A DNA stretch of 64,000 nt from Stieleria mannarensis (GTDB lineage: Bacteria; Planctomycetota; Planctomycetia; Pirellulales; Pirellulaceae), in contig NZ_JACEHH010000015.1 of the NCBI RefSeq assembly GCF_014154935.1, forward strand, positions 62,001 to 126,000, read 5' to 3'. Positions 51,791 to 60,936 of this stretch are shown here, in pieces. Position numbers and translations under genes: made by a program. The notes below the pieces were generated by a model, which made no database searches, was not told where the DNA came from, and worked only from the letters and a program-made list of their open reading frames with translations. Positions within the stretch are counted from its first letter, which is position 1. Each line of letters opens with the position of its first letter.

Positions 51791-52972
51791 ATGATTCGCA
51801 CCACCTCACTGTCTTGTTTGGCCTTGGTTCTTAGTTTTGTGTCGACGTTAAGCGGACAAGACGCAGCGGCGACGAAGCAGGCCGACCGCACGCCACCGCC
51901 GGTGATCGCCGAGATCGACGCGGCGATGCAAACCTTTGTCGACCAAGGAACCCTCTCCGGTGCCGTCACCCTGGTCGGCCACCAAGGCAAGATCGTTCAT
52001 CTGGGGGCGGTCGGATTGGCAGACATCGAAAAGCAAAAAGAGATGCGGCCGTTCACGATGTTTTCGATCGCTTCGATGACCAAGCCGATCGTCGCGACCG
52101 CGGTGATGATCTTGCAAGAGGAAGGCAAGTTGAACGTCGATGACAAGGTCAGCAAGTACATCCCGGAGTTCAAGGATGTCAAGCTGAAGGATGGATCCGC
52201 CCCCGAACGTGAAATCACGATCAAAGATGCCATCACGCACACCGCTGGGCTGGCCGGCGACCAAGTGTTTCAAGGATCACTCGAGGAAGCGGTCAACGAA
52301 CTGGCCGAGCGACCGCTGGCGTTCCAGCCGGGCACCAAGTGGCAGTACAGCCCGGGGCTGAACGTGGCCGGCCGAATCATCGAAATCGTCTCGGGGCAAC
52401 CGCTGCAAGAATTTCTTCAAGAGCGGATCTTCGGCCCCTGCCAGATGACGTCCACGACGTTCTTTCCCGATCAAAAACAACAGCGGCGGATCGCAACCTT
52501 GTACGGTCCAAGCGAGGACGGCAAATCGCTGGTGGCGGTCGGCAACCGGATTTCCGACCCGGCTGACGTGACGGCGCCCAATCCGTCGGGTGGCTTGTTC
52601 GCCACAGCGCGTGACATGTTTCGCTTCTATCAAATGGTGCTCAATCAAGGCAAACTTCGCAAACAGCGAATCGTCTCGGCCGATTCGGTCGCCCAAATGA
52701 CGTCGCCGCAAACCGGGGATCTGGAAACCGGTTTCACCCCCGGCAACTGCTGGGGATTGGGCTGGTGCATCGTGCGTCAACCTCAAGGTGTGACTGAGAT
52801 GTTGTCGCCGGGCACGTTTGGACACGGCGGCGCGTTCGGAACGCAAGGCTGGGTCGACCCGAAGACCGAGACGATTTACGTGCTGATGATCCAGCGGACG
52901 AAAATGGGCAACAGCGACGGATCCGACGTTCGCAAGTCATTTCAACAAGCCGCCAGCAACGCGGTGCAGTGA
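51791..52972 (+). CDS. Secreted serine hydrolase (class C beta-lactamase-like)
   Basis: A 393-residue exported protein: signal sequence LSCLALVLSFVSTLSG, then a beta-lactamase/transpeptidase-like fold. The nucleophile motif is S95-M-T-K98 (FSIASMTKPIV). The Tyr motif is YSPG in KWQYSPGLNV. The third motif is GHGGAFGTQ in the usual H-x-G place. Family members are esterases, D-aminopeptidases or beta-lactamases; substrate is uncertain. It lies convergent with the PQQ gene on its right. Confidence 0.9.
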   Translation: MIRTTSLSCLALVLSFVSTLSGQDAAATKQADRTPPPVIAEIDAAMQTFVDQGTLSGAVTLVGHQGKIVHLGAVGLADIEKQKEMRPFTMFSIASMTKPIVATAVMILQEEGKLNVDDKVSKYIPEFKDVKLKDGSAPEREITIKDAITHTAGLAGDQVFQGSLEEAVNELAERPLAFQPGTKWQYSPGLNVAGRIIEIVSGQPLQEFLQERIFGPCQMTSTTFFPDQKQQRRIATLYGPSEDGKSLVAVGNRISDPADVTAPNPSGGLFATARDMFRFYQMVLNQGKLRKQRIVSADSVAQMTSPQTGDLETGFTPGNCWGLGWCIVRQPQGVTEMLSPGTFGHGGAFGTQGWVDPKTETIYVLMIQRTKMGNSDGSDVRKSFQQAASNAVQ

Positions 52973-53336
52973 TCCGATTCGCGGGCCGATCGCATTGGAA
53001 CTCGCCAAAAGTTTCAAACCAAACTGAATTCTCTCCCTCGGGGAGAGACGGCGTTTGCGCAGCAAGCAAACGCCAGAGAGGGCCCGCGGCTGGCGAAAGT
53101 TGTCGGCAGCACTAAAGCACAAAGCGGACCGATTGAATCAGCCGTTTTGCGCAAGCCTACGGGCTAGCACGTTTACTTGGTGCTGGAGGCCTTCTTGGTG
53201 TTTGAGGCCCGCCCGCTCGCGCGACACGGCTGATCCAGCCGTGTGATTAGACTAAATTGACAGTCTACCAAGTGGTTTGTCCGCTCCTGGAAACGAAAGC
53301 CTTGGCGGCTTCCGCTACCGCTGCAACAGCTGACGT
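52973..53336. repeat. Convergent spacer with repeat fragments and a hairpin
   Basis: This spacer contains 53029-53083, an inverted copy of the ggcgtttgc/ctctcccc arm seen at 36244-36297. It contains a 9-bp perfect hairpin at 53224-53244 (acacggctg/cagccgtgt), which could terminate transcription from one or both convergent genes, although no T-run follows. It also holds a right-arm fragment of the gtagcggaa family at about 53287-53318 (cttggcggcttccgctac). No gene is seen. Confidence 0.7.
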
Positions 53337-55019
53337 TCACTTCGCCGGTAACTGAAAACAAATCGCCTGGCGGTCGTTGCGGACTAACACGTAGCGGCCC
53401 GCCACGGTGGGAATGTTCCAGGTCTTTGAATCGAGCGCCGGGATCCGCAGCAATTCGTGGTAGTCGTCAATCGACGCATCGACAAACACGACCTCTCCCG
53501 CTTCGTCCTGGACGACCAAGACATCCTCGACCAGAACGACCTGTCCCTGGCCGGCCCGCCAGCGCCGCGGCTGCGTCCAATACGGCGTCGCATCGTCCAA
53601 GTTGACCGCTTGCAGTGATCCGTTGCTGATCCCATAACCGACGTCGCCGTCGACACAGGTGTGGTTGAACTTGGTTTTCAAAACACGATTGCTGCGCCAC
53701 ACATCGGTGGTCGCCCAGTTGGTGCCCTGCTTGGCCACGCGGACAAGCGCGCTGCCGCCGCCGTATCCCTTGCCCACCAGCAACCGGTCCGCACCGACGG
53801 GCACGGCCGAGGAACAGGTCGCCCCGGTGTTGGTCGAGCCGGGCCACTGAAACGTCCACAACACCACGCCGTCTTCGATCCGATGTCCGCTGACGGTTTT
53901 CTCGTTGACCGAGACGATTTGCCGTTGGCCATCGAGTGTCACCAAGACGGGCGACGCGTAACTGAGTTGGTCGTCACCGGCCGTCCAAACCAGATCTCCG
54001 GATTGAGCATCGAGCGCGACCAGCGAACGAACCGGTTTTTCACCCACGGGCCCACCGAGCGGCAACACACACAATCCGTCGACCCGTAACGGCGAACAGG
54101 CATAGCCCCAGGGCGCCGCCACTTCGAACGCGACCTGATCCCAACCGGCCAGTTCCAGCAAGTCGCGGCTCCAATGCACCGCCCCGGTCGCTTGATCAAC
54201 ACACCATAAAAATCCGGTCGCCGTCGTGGCATACACACGGTCGCCGTCGATGGTCGGTGTGGAACGAGGGCCGATGCCACCGAGCGGGTTTTGATGCACC
54301 CCTTCGTGCTGTTGCATCCAAATCAGTTCGCCATCGGAAAGCCGATAACAGGTCAGACATTCCTGGTCGTCTCGCTGTTCCAGCGTGATCGCATGGTCTC
54401 CGGCAACCGCAAAGGACGACCAGCCGTCACCGATTCCGTGGTCCCAGACCACGTGGACCTGATCGGCAGCGGTCGGTTTGGCAAACAAGCGTTGGGGATA
54501 GACGCCGTTTCGGTTGGGGCCGAGAAACTGGGGCGAGGCGAGGAGCGGGTCTGCTGCATCGGTCGACTCGTCGGTTCCGGTTGCGTCCGGTGCGTTCGAT
54601 TCAGCGGTGGCAGAATCCTCGGTGGTTTCGGCCGCCTGGGGGGTGACCGATTTTAGTTCGTGGACCGTTTCGCTCGCGAATCGCCAGCGAAATTGCGGCA
54701 GCATTTCGCCGCTGAATCCATCGAATTGAAACGCGGCCCCGAATGACACGGCCGCGACCAACATCGCGGCCGGGACGCCCCAGGGGTGACCGGCCCAGCG
54801 CATCAGCCGGTGCAAACAAAACAGCACGTACAGCGTGGCGATCGACAGCGCCCCCAACCCGATCAGGTTGGCGTTCTGGTGATCGAACGACGGCGCAAAA
54901 TACTGGGCGATCGCCGTGATCAAGATGGCCAGGGCCAGCGCGATCGCGGCACCGATCAACCGCGGTGGTTCGCCCGGGGGCTGATTCTTCCCGGACGGGG
55001 CCTGATTCGACTGCGACAT
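53337..55019 (-). CDS. PQQ-like beta-propeller membrane protein
   Basis: A 560-residue protein. ATG 55019 gives a short cytosolic N-terminus, three hydrophobic helices (AAIALALAILITAIAQYF; LIGLGALSIATLYVLFCL; WGVPAAMLVAAVSFGAAF), then a periplasmic propeller of PQQ_2-type blades. Blade motifs include GIGPRSTPTIDGDRVYATTA, FLWCVDQATGAVHWSRDL and LVALDAQSGDLVWTAGDD. It resembles BamB-like or quinoprotein-like propellers, which are abundant in planctomycetes; PQQ binding itself is not shown by the sequence. Confidence 0.9.
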   Translation of the reverse strand: MSQSNQAPSGKNQPPGEPPRLIGAAIALALAILITAIAQYFAPSFDHQNANLIGLGALSIATLYVLFCLHRLMRWAGHPWGVPAAMLVAAVSFGAAFQFDGFSGEMLPQFRWRFASETVHELKSVTPQAAETTEDSATAESNAPDATGTDESTDAADPLLASPQFLGPNRNGVYPQRLFAKPTAADQVHVVWDHGIGDGWSSFAVAGDHAITLEQRDDQECLTCYRLSDGELIWMQQHEGVHQNPLGGIGPRSTPTIDGDRVYATTATGFLWCVDQATGAVHWSRDLLELAGWDQVAFEVAAPWGYACSPLRVDGLCVLPLGGPVGEKPVRSLVALDAQSGDLVWTAGDDQLSYASPVLVTLDGQRQIVSVNEKTVSGHRIEDGVVLWTFQWPGSTNTGATCSSAVPVGADRLLVGKGYGGGSALVRVAKQGTNWATTDVWRSNRVLKTKFNHTCVDGDVGYGISNGSLQAVNLDDATPYWTQPRRWRAGQGQVVLVEDVLVVQDEAGEVVFVDASIDDYHELLRIPALDSKTWNIPTVAGRYVLVRNDRQAICFQLPAK

Positions 55020-55144
55020 TCCGTCATTTCTCCAAGATCCAATTCGGGCAATGCGTCCGCGGTCGTGGGTTCCGCCACCGGTCACACCTGGGTTAACATA
55101 CGCGACGACAAAAATGCCGTCCCTTCCCCGATCTTGTTTTATCG

Positions 55145-56086
55145 ATGATGCAGCATGCTTACGAGACCGCTCGACGGCTGCGGGAAAACATGGAAACGGT
55201 CATTTTGGGGAAGTCCGAGGCGGTTCGTTCGATTGTTCTGACCTTGCTGGCCGGCGAACATCTGCTGTTGGAAGACGTCCCCGGTGTCGGAAAAACGCTC
55301 GCCGCCAAGGCTCTGGCCGGCAGCATCGACACCGAATTCAGCCGGATTCAGTTCACCCCCGATCTGCTGCCCAGCGACATCACCGGCAGCTCGATTTATC
55401 GCAGCGACACCCGTGAGTTTCAATTCACGCGGGGGCCGATTTTTTCCAACGTCGTGCTGGCCGACGAAATCAATCGCGCCCCGCCGCGGACCCAGTCGGC
55501 GTTGTTGGAAGCGATGAGCGATGGTCAGGTGTCGGCCGACGGAACCACGTACCCCCTGCCCAAGCCGTTCATCGTCGTCGCGACCCAAAACCCGTTTGAA
55601 TTCGAAGGCACGTATATTTTGCCGGAAAGTCAGATGGACCGGTTTTTGATGCGGACCAGCATCGGTTATCCCGAGCGGGCCAGCGAGCGGTTGGTGTTGC
55701 AGTCCCATCGATCCGGCGAGCCGGTCGATTCAATCCAAAGCGTGGTGACGGCCGAGGACGTTGTCTCTGCCCAGGCCGCGGTCCGCAATGTCCGTGTCGA
55801 CGAATCGCTGCAAGACTACCTGCTGGAAATCGTCGCCCTGACGCGGACGACCGATGTGTTTCGATTGGGCGTCAGTACCCGCGCGACGCTCAGTTTTTAT
55901 CGCGGTTGCCAGGCTCGGGCGGTGACCGAGCAGCGTGACTATGTGACACCCGATGACGTCAAGTCGCTGGCCGTCACGACGCTGTCCCACCGTGTCCTGG
56001 TCGACGACTTCTCCGGCAACAGCAGCCGGGATAGCGTCGAAGAACTGATGGCGGAACTGCTGCGCAGTGTTCCCGTGCCCGTTTGA
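55145..56086 (+). CDS. MoxR-family AAA+ ATPase
   Basis: A 313-residue AAA+ protein. Walker A is VPGVGKTLAA (GVGKT at 47-51) and Walker B is VVLADEINRAPPR. The sensor 1 region reads VVATQNPFEFEGTYILPESQ, the MoxR hallmark, and the C-terminal lid is complete. MoxR proteins act as chaperones that help metal or cofactor enzymes or von Willebrand-type partners mature. The usual DUF58/VWA partners are not next to it here. Its last five codons and stop are duplicated just downstream. Confidence 0.95.
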   Translation: MMQHAYETARRLRENMETVILGKSEAVRSIVLTLLAGEHLLLEDVPGVGKTLAAKALAGSIDTEFSRIQFTPDLLPSDITGSSIYRSDTREFQFTRGPIFSNVVLADEINRAPPRTQSALLEAMSDGQVSADGTTYPLPKPFIVVATQNPFEFEGTYILPESQMDRFLMRTSIGYPERASERLVLQSHRSGEPVDSIQSVVTAEDVVSAQAAVRNVRVDESLQDYLLEIVALTRTTDVFRLGVSTRATLSFYRGCQARAVTEQRDYVTPDDVKSLAVTTLSHRVLVDDFSGNSSRDSVEELMAELLRSVPVPV

Positions 56087-56104
56087 GTTCCCGTGCCCGT
56101 TTGA
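56069..56104 (+). repeat. 18-bp direct duplication including the moxR stop codon
   Basis: The stretch gttcccgtgcccgtttga occurs twice head to tail: once as the last codons of the MoxR gene, and again immediately after. It has no effect on the protein because the stop is in the first copy. Confidence 0.95.
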
Positions 56105-56153
56105 GTTCGACTGTCCCCCACTCGTTCCGCCGGCCGGAACCCTAGACCACACG

Positions 56154-57191
56154 ATGACTGATCCACCCACCGCAACCAACGCGACCCGTTTCGGCGTCAT
56201 CGGCACCGGACGCATCACCCGTCGTCTGGTCGCCGATCTACAGTCGACCGATGGTGTGTCGGTCACGGCGATCGCAAGTCGTTCTCAAGAGCGCGCCGAT
56301 TGGTTCGCCTCGCAGTACGGCATCCCGGTGGGCATCGAAGGCTACGAGCGTTTGTTGGCCCGCGACGATGTTGATGCGGTCTACTTGTCGCTGCCACCGT
56401 CGATGCACGCCGAGTGGTGTGTGCGAGCGGCGGAGGCGGGCAAACAGATCCTGTGCGAAAAACCCCTCGCTACTTCCGCCGAGCAGGCCCGAACCATCGC
56501 CGAGGCTTGTGACCGCAGCGGCGTGCGATGGTTGGACGCGACCGGTTGGTTGCATCACAAACGCACCAAGGAGATGCGGGCGCTGGCCGACAACGGCCGA
56601 CTGGGACGCGTCGGCCACATCTCGGCTTCCGTTTCGTTTTATCGACCGTTCCAATCCGGTGAACATCGCTTGGACGCGAACCTGGGCGGCGGATGCCTGT
56701 TGGACTTGGGATGGTACACCACCGGACTGGCCTGTCACTTCGCCGGCCGTCCGCCCACCCGTGTCTTTGCCGATTCGATACAAGAAAACGGCGTTCCGAT
56801 TCGCTGCAATGGCATGCTTTGGTTCGGTGAGGACCTGACGGCCAGTTTCTCGTGCGGCTACGATACCGCGACACGAAAGTGGTTCGAAGTCGCCGGCAGC
56901 GACGCCTCGATCATCTGTGACGACTTCACCCGCCCCTGGGCGGAAAGGCCGACGCGGTATTGGATCCATGATGCCAGCGGCAACGTCGAGGCGAACGAAT
57001 CCACCGATCGCCAGGAACAACGCATGATCGAAACGCTGGTCGGAAACCAACCGCTCGGCCCTTGGAACACATTGGCGCTGCAAACCCAAGCGGTCTTGGA
57101 CGCCTTGGCCGAATCGACGCGTCAAAAGCAACCGGTTCCCGTTCCGCCGCTCGATTCTACTGTCCCGCTCCACCGTTCCCACACCGCCTAG
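56154..57191 (+). CDS. Gfo/Idh/MocA-family oxidoreductase
   Basis: A 345-residue NAD(P)-dependent oxidoreductase. The Rossmann start is FGVIGTGRITRRLVADL, and the family EKP motif is intact (GKQILCEKPLATSAEQA). The C-terminal substrate domain has the typical GGGCLLDLGWYTTG. Members act on sugars, inositols or related compounds; planctomycetes have many. ATG 56154 is chosen; the upstream 29 codons are the duplicated Pro/Phe stretch from the moxR end. PII follows after 10 bp in the same direction. Confidence 0.93.
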   Translation: MTDPPTATNATRFGVIGTGRITRRLVADLQSTDGVSVTAIASRSQERADWFASQYGIPVGIEGYERLLARDDVDAVYLSLPPSMHAEWCVRAAEAGKQILCEKPLATSAEQARTIAEACDRSGVRWLDATGWLHHKRTKEMRALADNGRLGRVGHISASVSFYRPFQSGEHRLDANLGGGCLLDLGWYTTGLACHFAGRPPTRVFADSIQENGVPIRCNGMLWFGEDLTASFSCGYDTATRKWFEVAGSDASIICDDFTRPWAERPTRYWIHDASGNVEANESTDRQEQRMIETLVGNQPLGPWNTLALQTQAVLDALAESTRQKQPVPVPPLDSTVPLHRSHTA

Positions 57192-57201
57192 TGGTTTTCA
57201 C

Positions 57202-57534
57202 ATGCGAGTCGTCGTCGCGATCATCCAGCCGACCAAGCTATCCACCGTCCGTGACGCGCTGCGCGAACTGCAAGTCGATGACATCACGATCTGTGATGCG
57301 ATGGGGTACGGCCGCCAACACGGACAATCGGCACTGTTTCGTGGCAATGAATATAAAGTCGACCTGCTGCGCAAAGTGGCCGTCGAAGTGCTCGTGCATG
57401 AAGACGAGTTGCAACCGGTCATCGATTGCATCTGCCGTCATGCCTTGACCGGATCGGCCGGTCAAATCGGCGACGGAAAGATCTTCGTCCTGCCGGTCGC
57501 CGAAGTCATCGACCTCGCCGACCCGAGACGCTGA
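57202..57534 (+). CDS. glnB: PII-family nitrogen regulatory protein
   Basis: A 110-residue trimeric signal protein that binds ATP/ADP and 2-oxoglutarate and controls nitrogen proteins. The T-loop carries Y51 (RGNEYKVDLL), the uridylylation site in other bacteria; the Tyr of LYRG is Phe46 here. The C-terminal motif GQIGDGKIFVLPV is intact. No amtB or glnA gene is next to it. The position directly after a Gfo/Idh/MocA gene is unusual and may be chance. Confidence 0.92.
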   Translation: MRVVVAIIQPTKLSTVRDALRELQVDDITICDAMGYGRQHGQSALFRGNEYKVDLLRKVAVEVLVHEDELQPVIDCICRHALTGSAGQIGDGKIFVLPVAEVIDLADPRR

Positions 57535-58031
57535 CACCGGGGACGAGCCGAGCGCTGCCCGATGTACGATCGCCCACGTACGGTGGCCTTCCGGGCCGTC
57601 GTCCGCTGGACGCTCCGAGACGCTCTCCTCCCTTCCAGAGATCGTGTGTTTTCTTAACCTCTGATATATCAGGGGTTGCGACTTCACCCTCCCTTCGGGA
57701 GGGTCGCGGAGGAGTAAGCGACGACGCGGGGAGGGTTGATCCGCGATTCGATGTGACCGAAGGACAAAAGCTTGATCGGCAGTTCACCGTTCGACCTCCC
57801 CTCGCTACGCTCGACCCTCCTGCCAGGAGGGTGATTTCCAAGAACCGCACGAGCTCGGCAGGAATGGTTAATTCGTAAAACCACACGACGTCGGAACAAA
57901 GGGTGATTCCATTTGCTTGATGAATTCAAGTCGATGGCGGATTCTGGCGATGACAATTCAATTGACCCCGCTGCGTCTCCTGTGGTATTTCCAACGCTGC
58001 CAATTTCCCTCTTGGATATGGAATCTCAAGG
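57535..58031. repeat. Intergenic region with inverted caccctcc-family copies
   Basis: Copies occur at about 57679-57740 (cttcaccctcccttcgggag then ggtcgcggag...gggaggg) and, inverted, at about 57799-57835 (cctcccctcgctacgctcga then ccctcctgccaggagggt). The spacing of roughly 60 bp resembles the unit at 50281-50446. The rest of this 500-bp gap shows no gene, and 57840-58031 is comparatively A+T-rich and may hold the promoter of the next gene. Confidence 0.7.
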
Positions 58032-58703
58032 ATGACTGCCATTCGACCCTTCGGCCTGTTTGTTTCGCTGGTCCTGGTTGCCATTTGTACCCCGGGCGAG
58101 ACACGTGCTCAGGTCAACCAGCAACGTGGTGCAACCTTCGGCGGACTCGCCGGCGCGATCGCCGGGGGATTGATCGGGGACCACAATGACGAAGCCGGTG
58201 CGGGAGCCGCGATCGGTGGCGTTGTCGGTGCGGTCGCCGGAGGCATCCTGGGCAACGCGGCCGACAAAGAGGCGGCGATGGAGCAACAGCGAGCGGCGTA
58301 TTATCAATCGCAACGCCAACAGTATGCCGCCCAGCAACAGGCCGTGGCCCAGCAGTCAGCCGTCACGCTTCAAGACGTCATTTCGATGTCACGAAACGGG
58401 TTGAGCGACCAAGTGATCCTGAACCAGGTCCGCCAGCGCGGCTACTTGGGAAAGCTGGCCGTCGGTGACATCATCGCATTGCACCAGCAAGGTGTCAGCG
58501 AAAACGTGATCACGGCGCTCCAGTCCGCCGGTCCGCCCCAAGCGTCGGCGCCGGTCGCCACTGCGACGCCCGCGCCGACGATCGTCGAGCAACGGATCTA
58601 CCGCCCGGCGCCGATCATCATCGAAAAACACACGCTGCCGTATTACCCGCCGCCGCATTATCGCCACGGCCGCCGCCCGATGTTTCATTATTACCATCAT
58701 TGA
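58032..58703 (+). CDS. Glycine-zipper secreted protein
   Basis: A 223-residue exported protein. Signal peptide FGLFVSLVLVAICTPGETRA is followed by a glycine-zipper pair of helices (FGGLAGAIAGGLIGD; AAIGGVVGAVAGGILGN). A Gln-rich helix comes next, then a domain with LQDVISMSRNGLSDQVIL, seen in other planctomycete proteins, and a His/Tyr/Pro tail (YYPPPHYRHGRRPMFHYYHH). Glycine zippers insert in or associate with membranes. The His-rich end might bind metal. Function unknown. Confidence 0.83.
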   Translation: MTAIRPFGLFVSLVLVAICTPGETRAQVNQQRGATFGGLAGAIAGGLIGDHNDEAGAGAAIGGVVGAVAGGILGNAADKEAAMEQQRAAYYQSQRQQYAAQQQAVAQQSAVTLQDVISMSRNGLSDQVILNQVRQRGYLGKLAVGDIIALHQQGVSENVITALQSAGPPQASAPVATATPAPTIVEQRIYRPAPIIIEKHTLPYYPPPHYRHGRRPMFHYYHH

Positions 58704-58714
58704 TGGTGCCTCCA

Positions 58715-59203
58715 CGTAGCGGAACTCGCCAAGAGTTTCGCCCTCCGTGGCAACTCCGAAGGAGTGAGTCGCGAAAGCCTCCGCGGCTTCCGCTACCGCT
58801 GCCTTGGGGGCCACACGTAGCGGAACTCGCCAAGAGTTTCGCCCTCCGTGGCAACGCCGAAGGAGTGAGTCGCGAAAGCCTCCGCGGCTTCCGCTACCGC
58901 TGCCTTGGGGGCCACACGTAGCGGAACTCGCCAAGAGTTTCGCCCCCCGTGGCAACGCCGAAGGAGTGAGTCGCGAAAGCCTTGGCTGCTTCCGCTACCG
59001 CTGCCTTGGGGAGCACACGTAGCGGAACTCGCCAAGAGTTTCGCCCCCCGTGGCAACGCCGAAGGAGTGAGTCGCGAAAGCCTTCGCGGCTTCCGCTACC
59101 GCTGCCTTGGGGACCACAGGTAGCGGAACTCGCCAAGAGTTTCGCCCTCCCATGTGGAACCGCCACGGTCTGAACGCCGAAAGCCTTCGCGGCTTCCGCT
59201 ACG
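58715..59203. repeat. 101-bp tandem array of gtagcggaa palindromes
   Basis: Copies begin at 58716, 58817, 58918, 59019 and 59120, an exact 101-bp period; the fifth is partial and diverges. Each unit has left arm gtagcggaactcgcc and right arm ggcttccgctac around a 30-bp centre (ccctccgtggcaac...ggagtgagt), so every unit is itself a hairpin. It belongs to the same family as the 43-bp array at 31372-31640. It fills the gap between two convergent genes. Confidence 0.92.
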
Positions 59204-59232
59204 GTTTGAATCATCCCGGAAGCTTCTCCCAC

Positions 59233-60867
59233 CTACCCTTCCGACAGCCCCTGCCGCGACCTCAACCGCAGCACCATGGCGGCCGTGATGCCCATCACCA
59301 GTGTCGTGCTGAATAGAAAATAGCCGATCACGATCGGCCATTGTCCGGCGTTCACTTCGGGATTCTCCGGCGCGATTTCTTCATTCAACGGCAACGCGAA
59401 CAACGCCGAAAACGGACTCGCCACGCCGGTCCAATCGGCTTGGGCGATCACCGGAGCGGACATTTCCAATGTGCGCGCCAGCGTCGAAAATGCCGGAGGA
59501 GCCACGTACAACAGCAACAATACGGCATAGGTCGTCAACAACGCGATCGAGGTCTTGCGTGAGAACAAGCTGCACGCCAAAGCGATCACACAGTTGACCA
59601 GGCAAACCGTCGCGATGATCGCGAACATGCCCAACACCGTCAGGCCGTTGGACCAGAACGAGGTGTTCAGCGCCGCTCCCAAAATCAACGGCCACATCAG
59701 AAACGACGTCAGCACGAACGTGATGCGAAACCGCACCACGAACTTGCCCCACAGGATTTGCACCGGCGATAGCGGCGTCGTCAGCAACAGGTCCAACGTT
59801 TGTCGCTCACGCTCGCTGGTGATGCTACTGGCCAAGAACGACGGGCCGACCAGCATGTTGAAGACGATCACGTACACACCAAACCACGGCGCATGGCGCT
59901 GTTGAAAGAACAGAAACACACCCATCATTGGGATTGCCAGCAGGATGCTGATCTGGATCACCAGACGCAACATCAGCGTTCCCTGGCTGAAGATTTCGCT
60001 GTGCAGTTCTTTGTCATAAACCGGGTTGGCCCCGTCGGCCATCATCTCGTCTTTCTTCGGCGGGGCGAACAAGCGATCGGGAAATTGATCCGGTTGGATG
60101 ACCAACCCCACCGCCTCCTCGGCTTCGCGATCCAAGTCGATCACCTCCTTGCCTTCGCTGCCCACGTCCGGCGGGTAAAGCATGCGCCCGGCCGCGGCGG
60201 CCCCCATCAAAATCACGGCCGTTAACCCAAACGCCGGGAACACGATGGCGGAGATCTTCAGTCGCAAGTCGCCTTCGCTGGCCATCGAAGCCCAAAACAA
60301 ACAGGCGCCGATCACCAACGGCAAAATCGCCAGATAACTGACCACCAGCGCGCTGCTGGTCCGCGGGAAATAGCTGCTGGCCATCACGCCGATCGCGCCG
60401 AACAGGATCACCGAGATGATCAGCCCCAGGTAGGCCGCCAACACTTCATAGACACTCACCCCGCCCAGCGGCAGACACAACACAATGATCGGCAGCGAAC
60501 CGATGATCAGCATGCCGATGTGGGTCAGCGAGGCGACGACCTTGCCGATGATGATCGCGCCGGGCCGAAGCGGACTGGCCAGCAGCATCTCATACGTCTT
60601 GCGCTCTTTTTCTCCGGCGATCGTGCCGGCCGCAAAACTGGGGGCCATCAGCGAGGCGATCACGTACTGTCCGAGGAAGAACAGGTTGACCAACTTGGTC
60701 GCCGAGGGCGGATTCGTCGTGAGGTCCAAACGCTGGTCCGACGGCCAGGCGGCGACGACCACCGTTGCCAACAGAAGCTGGTAAACGGCCAACAAGACGA
60801 ACGCACGCTTGGTTCGCAGATTGACCAACAACTCGCGTTGAAGCACCGGGTTTTCGAAAACGTACAT
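59233..60867 (-). CDS. ABC-2 type transporter permease
   Basis: A 544-residue membrane protein with two related halves, each of about six helices. Both halves carry the recurring ABC-2 motif: TIAGEKERKTYEMLLASPL in the first and SITSERERQTLDLLLTTPL in the second. These segments contact the ATPase. A cytosolic middle loop holds acidic residues (DLDREAEEAVGLVIQPD). The ATP-binding partner is not in the window and may lie elsewhere. It could export a lipid, polymer or drug; substrate unknown. Confidence 0.9.
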   Translation of the reverse strand: MYVFENPVLQRELLVNLRTKRAFVLLAVYQLLLATVVVAAWPSDQRLDLTTNPPSATKLVNLFFLGQYVIASLMAPSFAAGTIAGEKERKTYEMLLASPLRPGAIIIGKVVASLTHIGMLIIGSLPIIVLCLPLGGVSVYEVLAAYLGLIISVILFGAIGVMASSYFPRTSSALVVSYLAILPLVIGACLFWASMASEGDLRLKISAIVFPAFGLTAVILMGAAAAGRMLYPPDVGSEGKEVIDLDREAEEAVGLVIQPDQFPDRLFAPPKKDEMMADGANPVYDKELHSEIFSQGTLMLRLVIQISILLAIPMMGVFLFFQQRHAPWFGVYVIVFNMLVGPSFLASSITSERERQTLDLLLTTPLSPVQILWGKFVVRFRITFVLTSFLMWPLILGAALNTSFWSNGLTVLGMFAIIATVCLVNCVIALACSLFSRKTSIALLTTYAVLLLLYVAPPAFSTLARTLEMSAPVIAQADWTGVASPFSALFALPLNEEIAPENPEVNAGQWPIVIGYFLFSTTLVMGITAAMVLRLRSRQGLSEG

Positions 60868-60936
60868 CGATCAAAAGATTTCCGTATCACGGGACGGTTC
60901 GACAGGCTGGAAGCCTATCCCACACAGCGTGACATT

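Noticed and set aside
53224-53244. Strong hairpin as a rho-independent terminator
   Set aside because: The stem is perfect, but no T-run follows on either strand; it is reported only as part of the repeat-bearing spacer.
58715-59203. Possible CRISPR array (regular repeats)
   Set aside because: The whole 101-bp unit is repeated, including the middle; there are no unique spacers and no cas genes.
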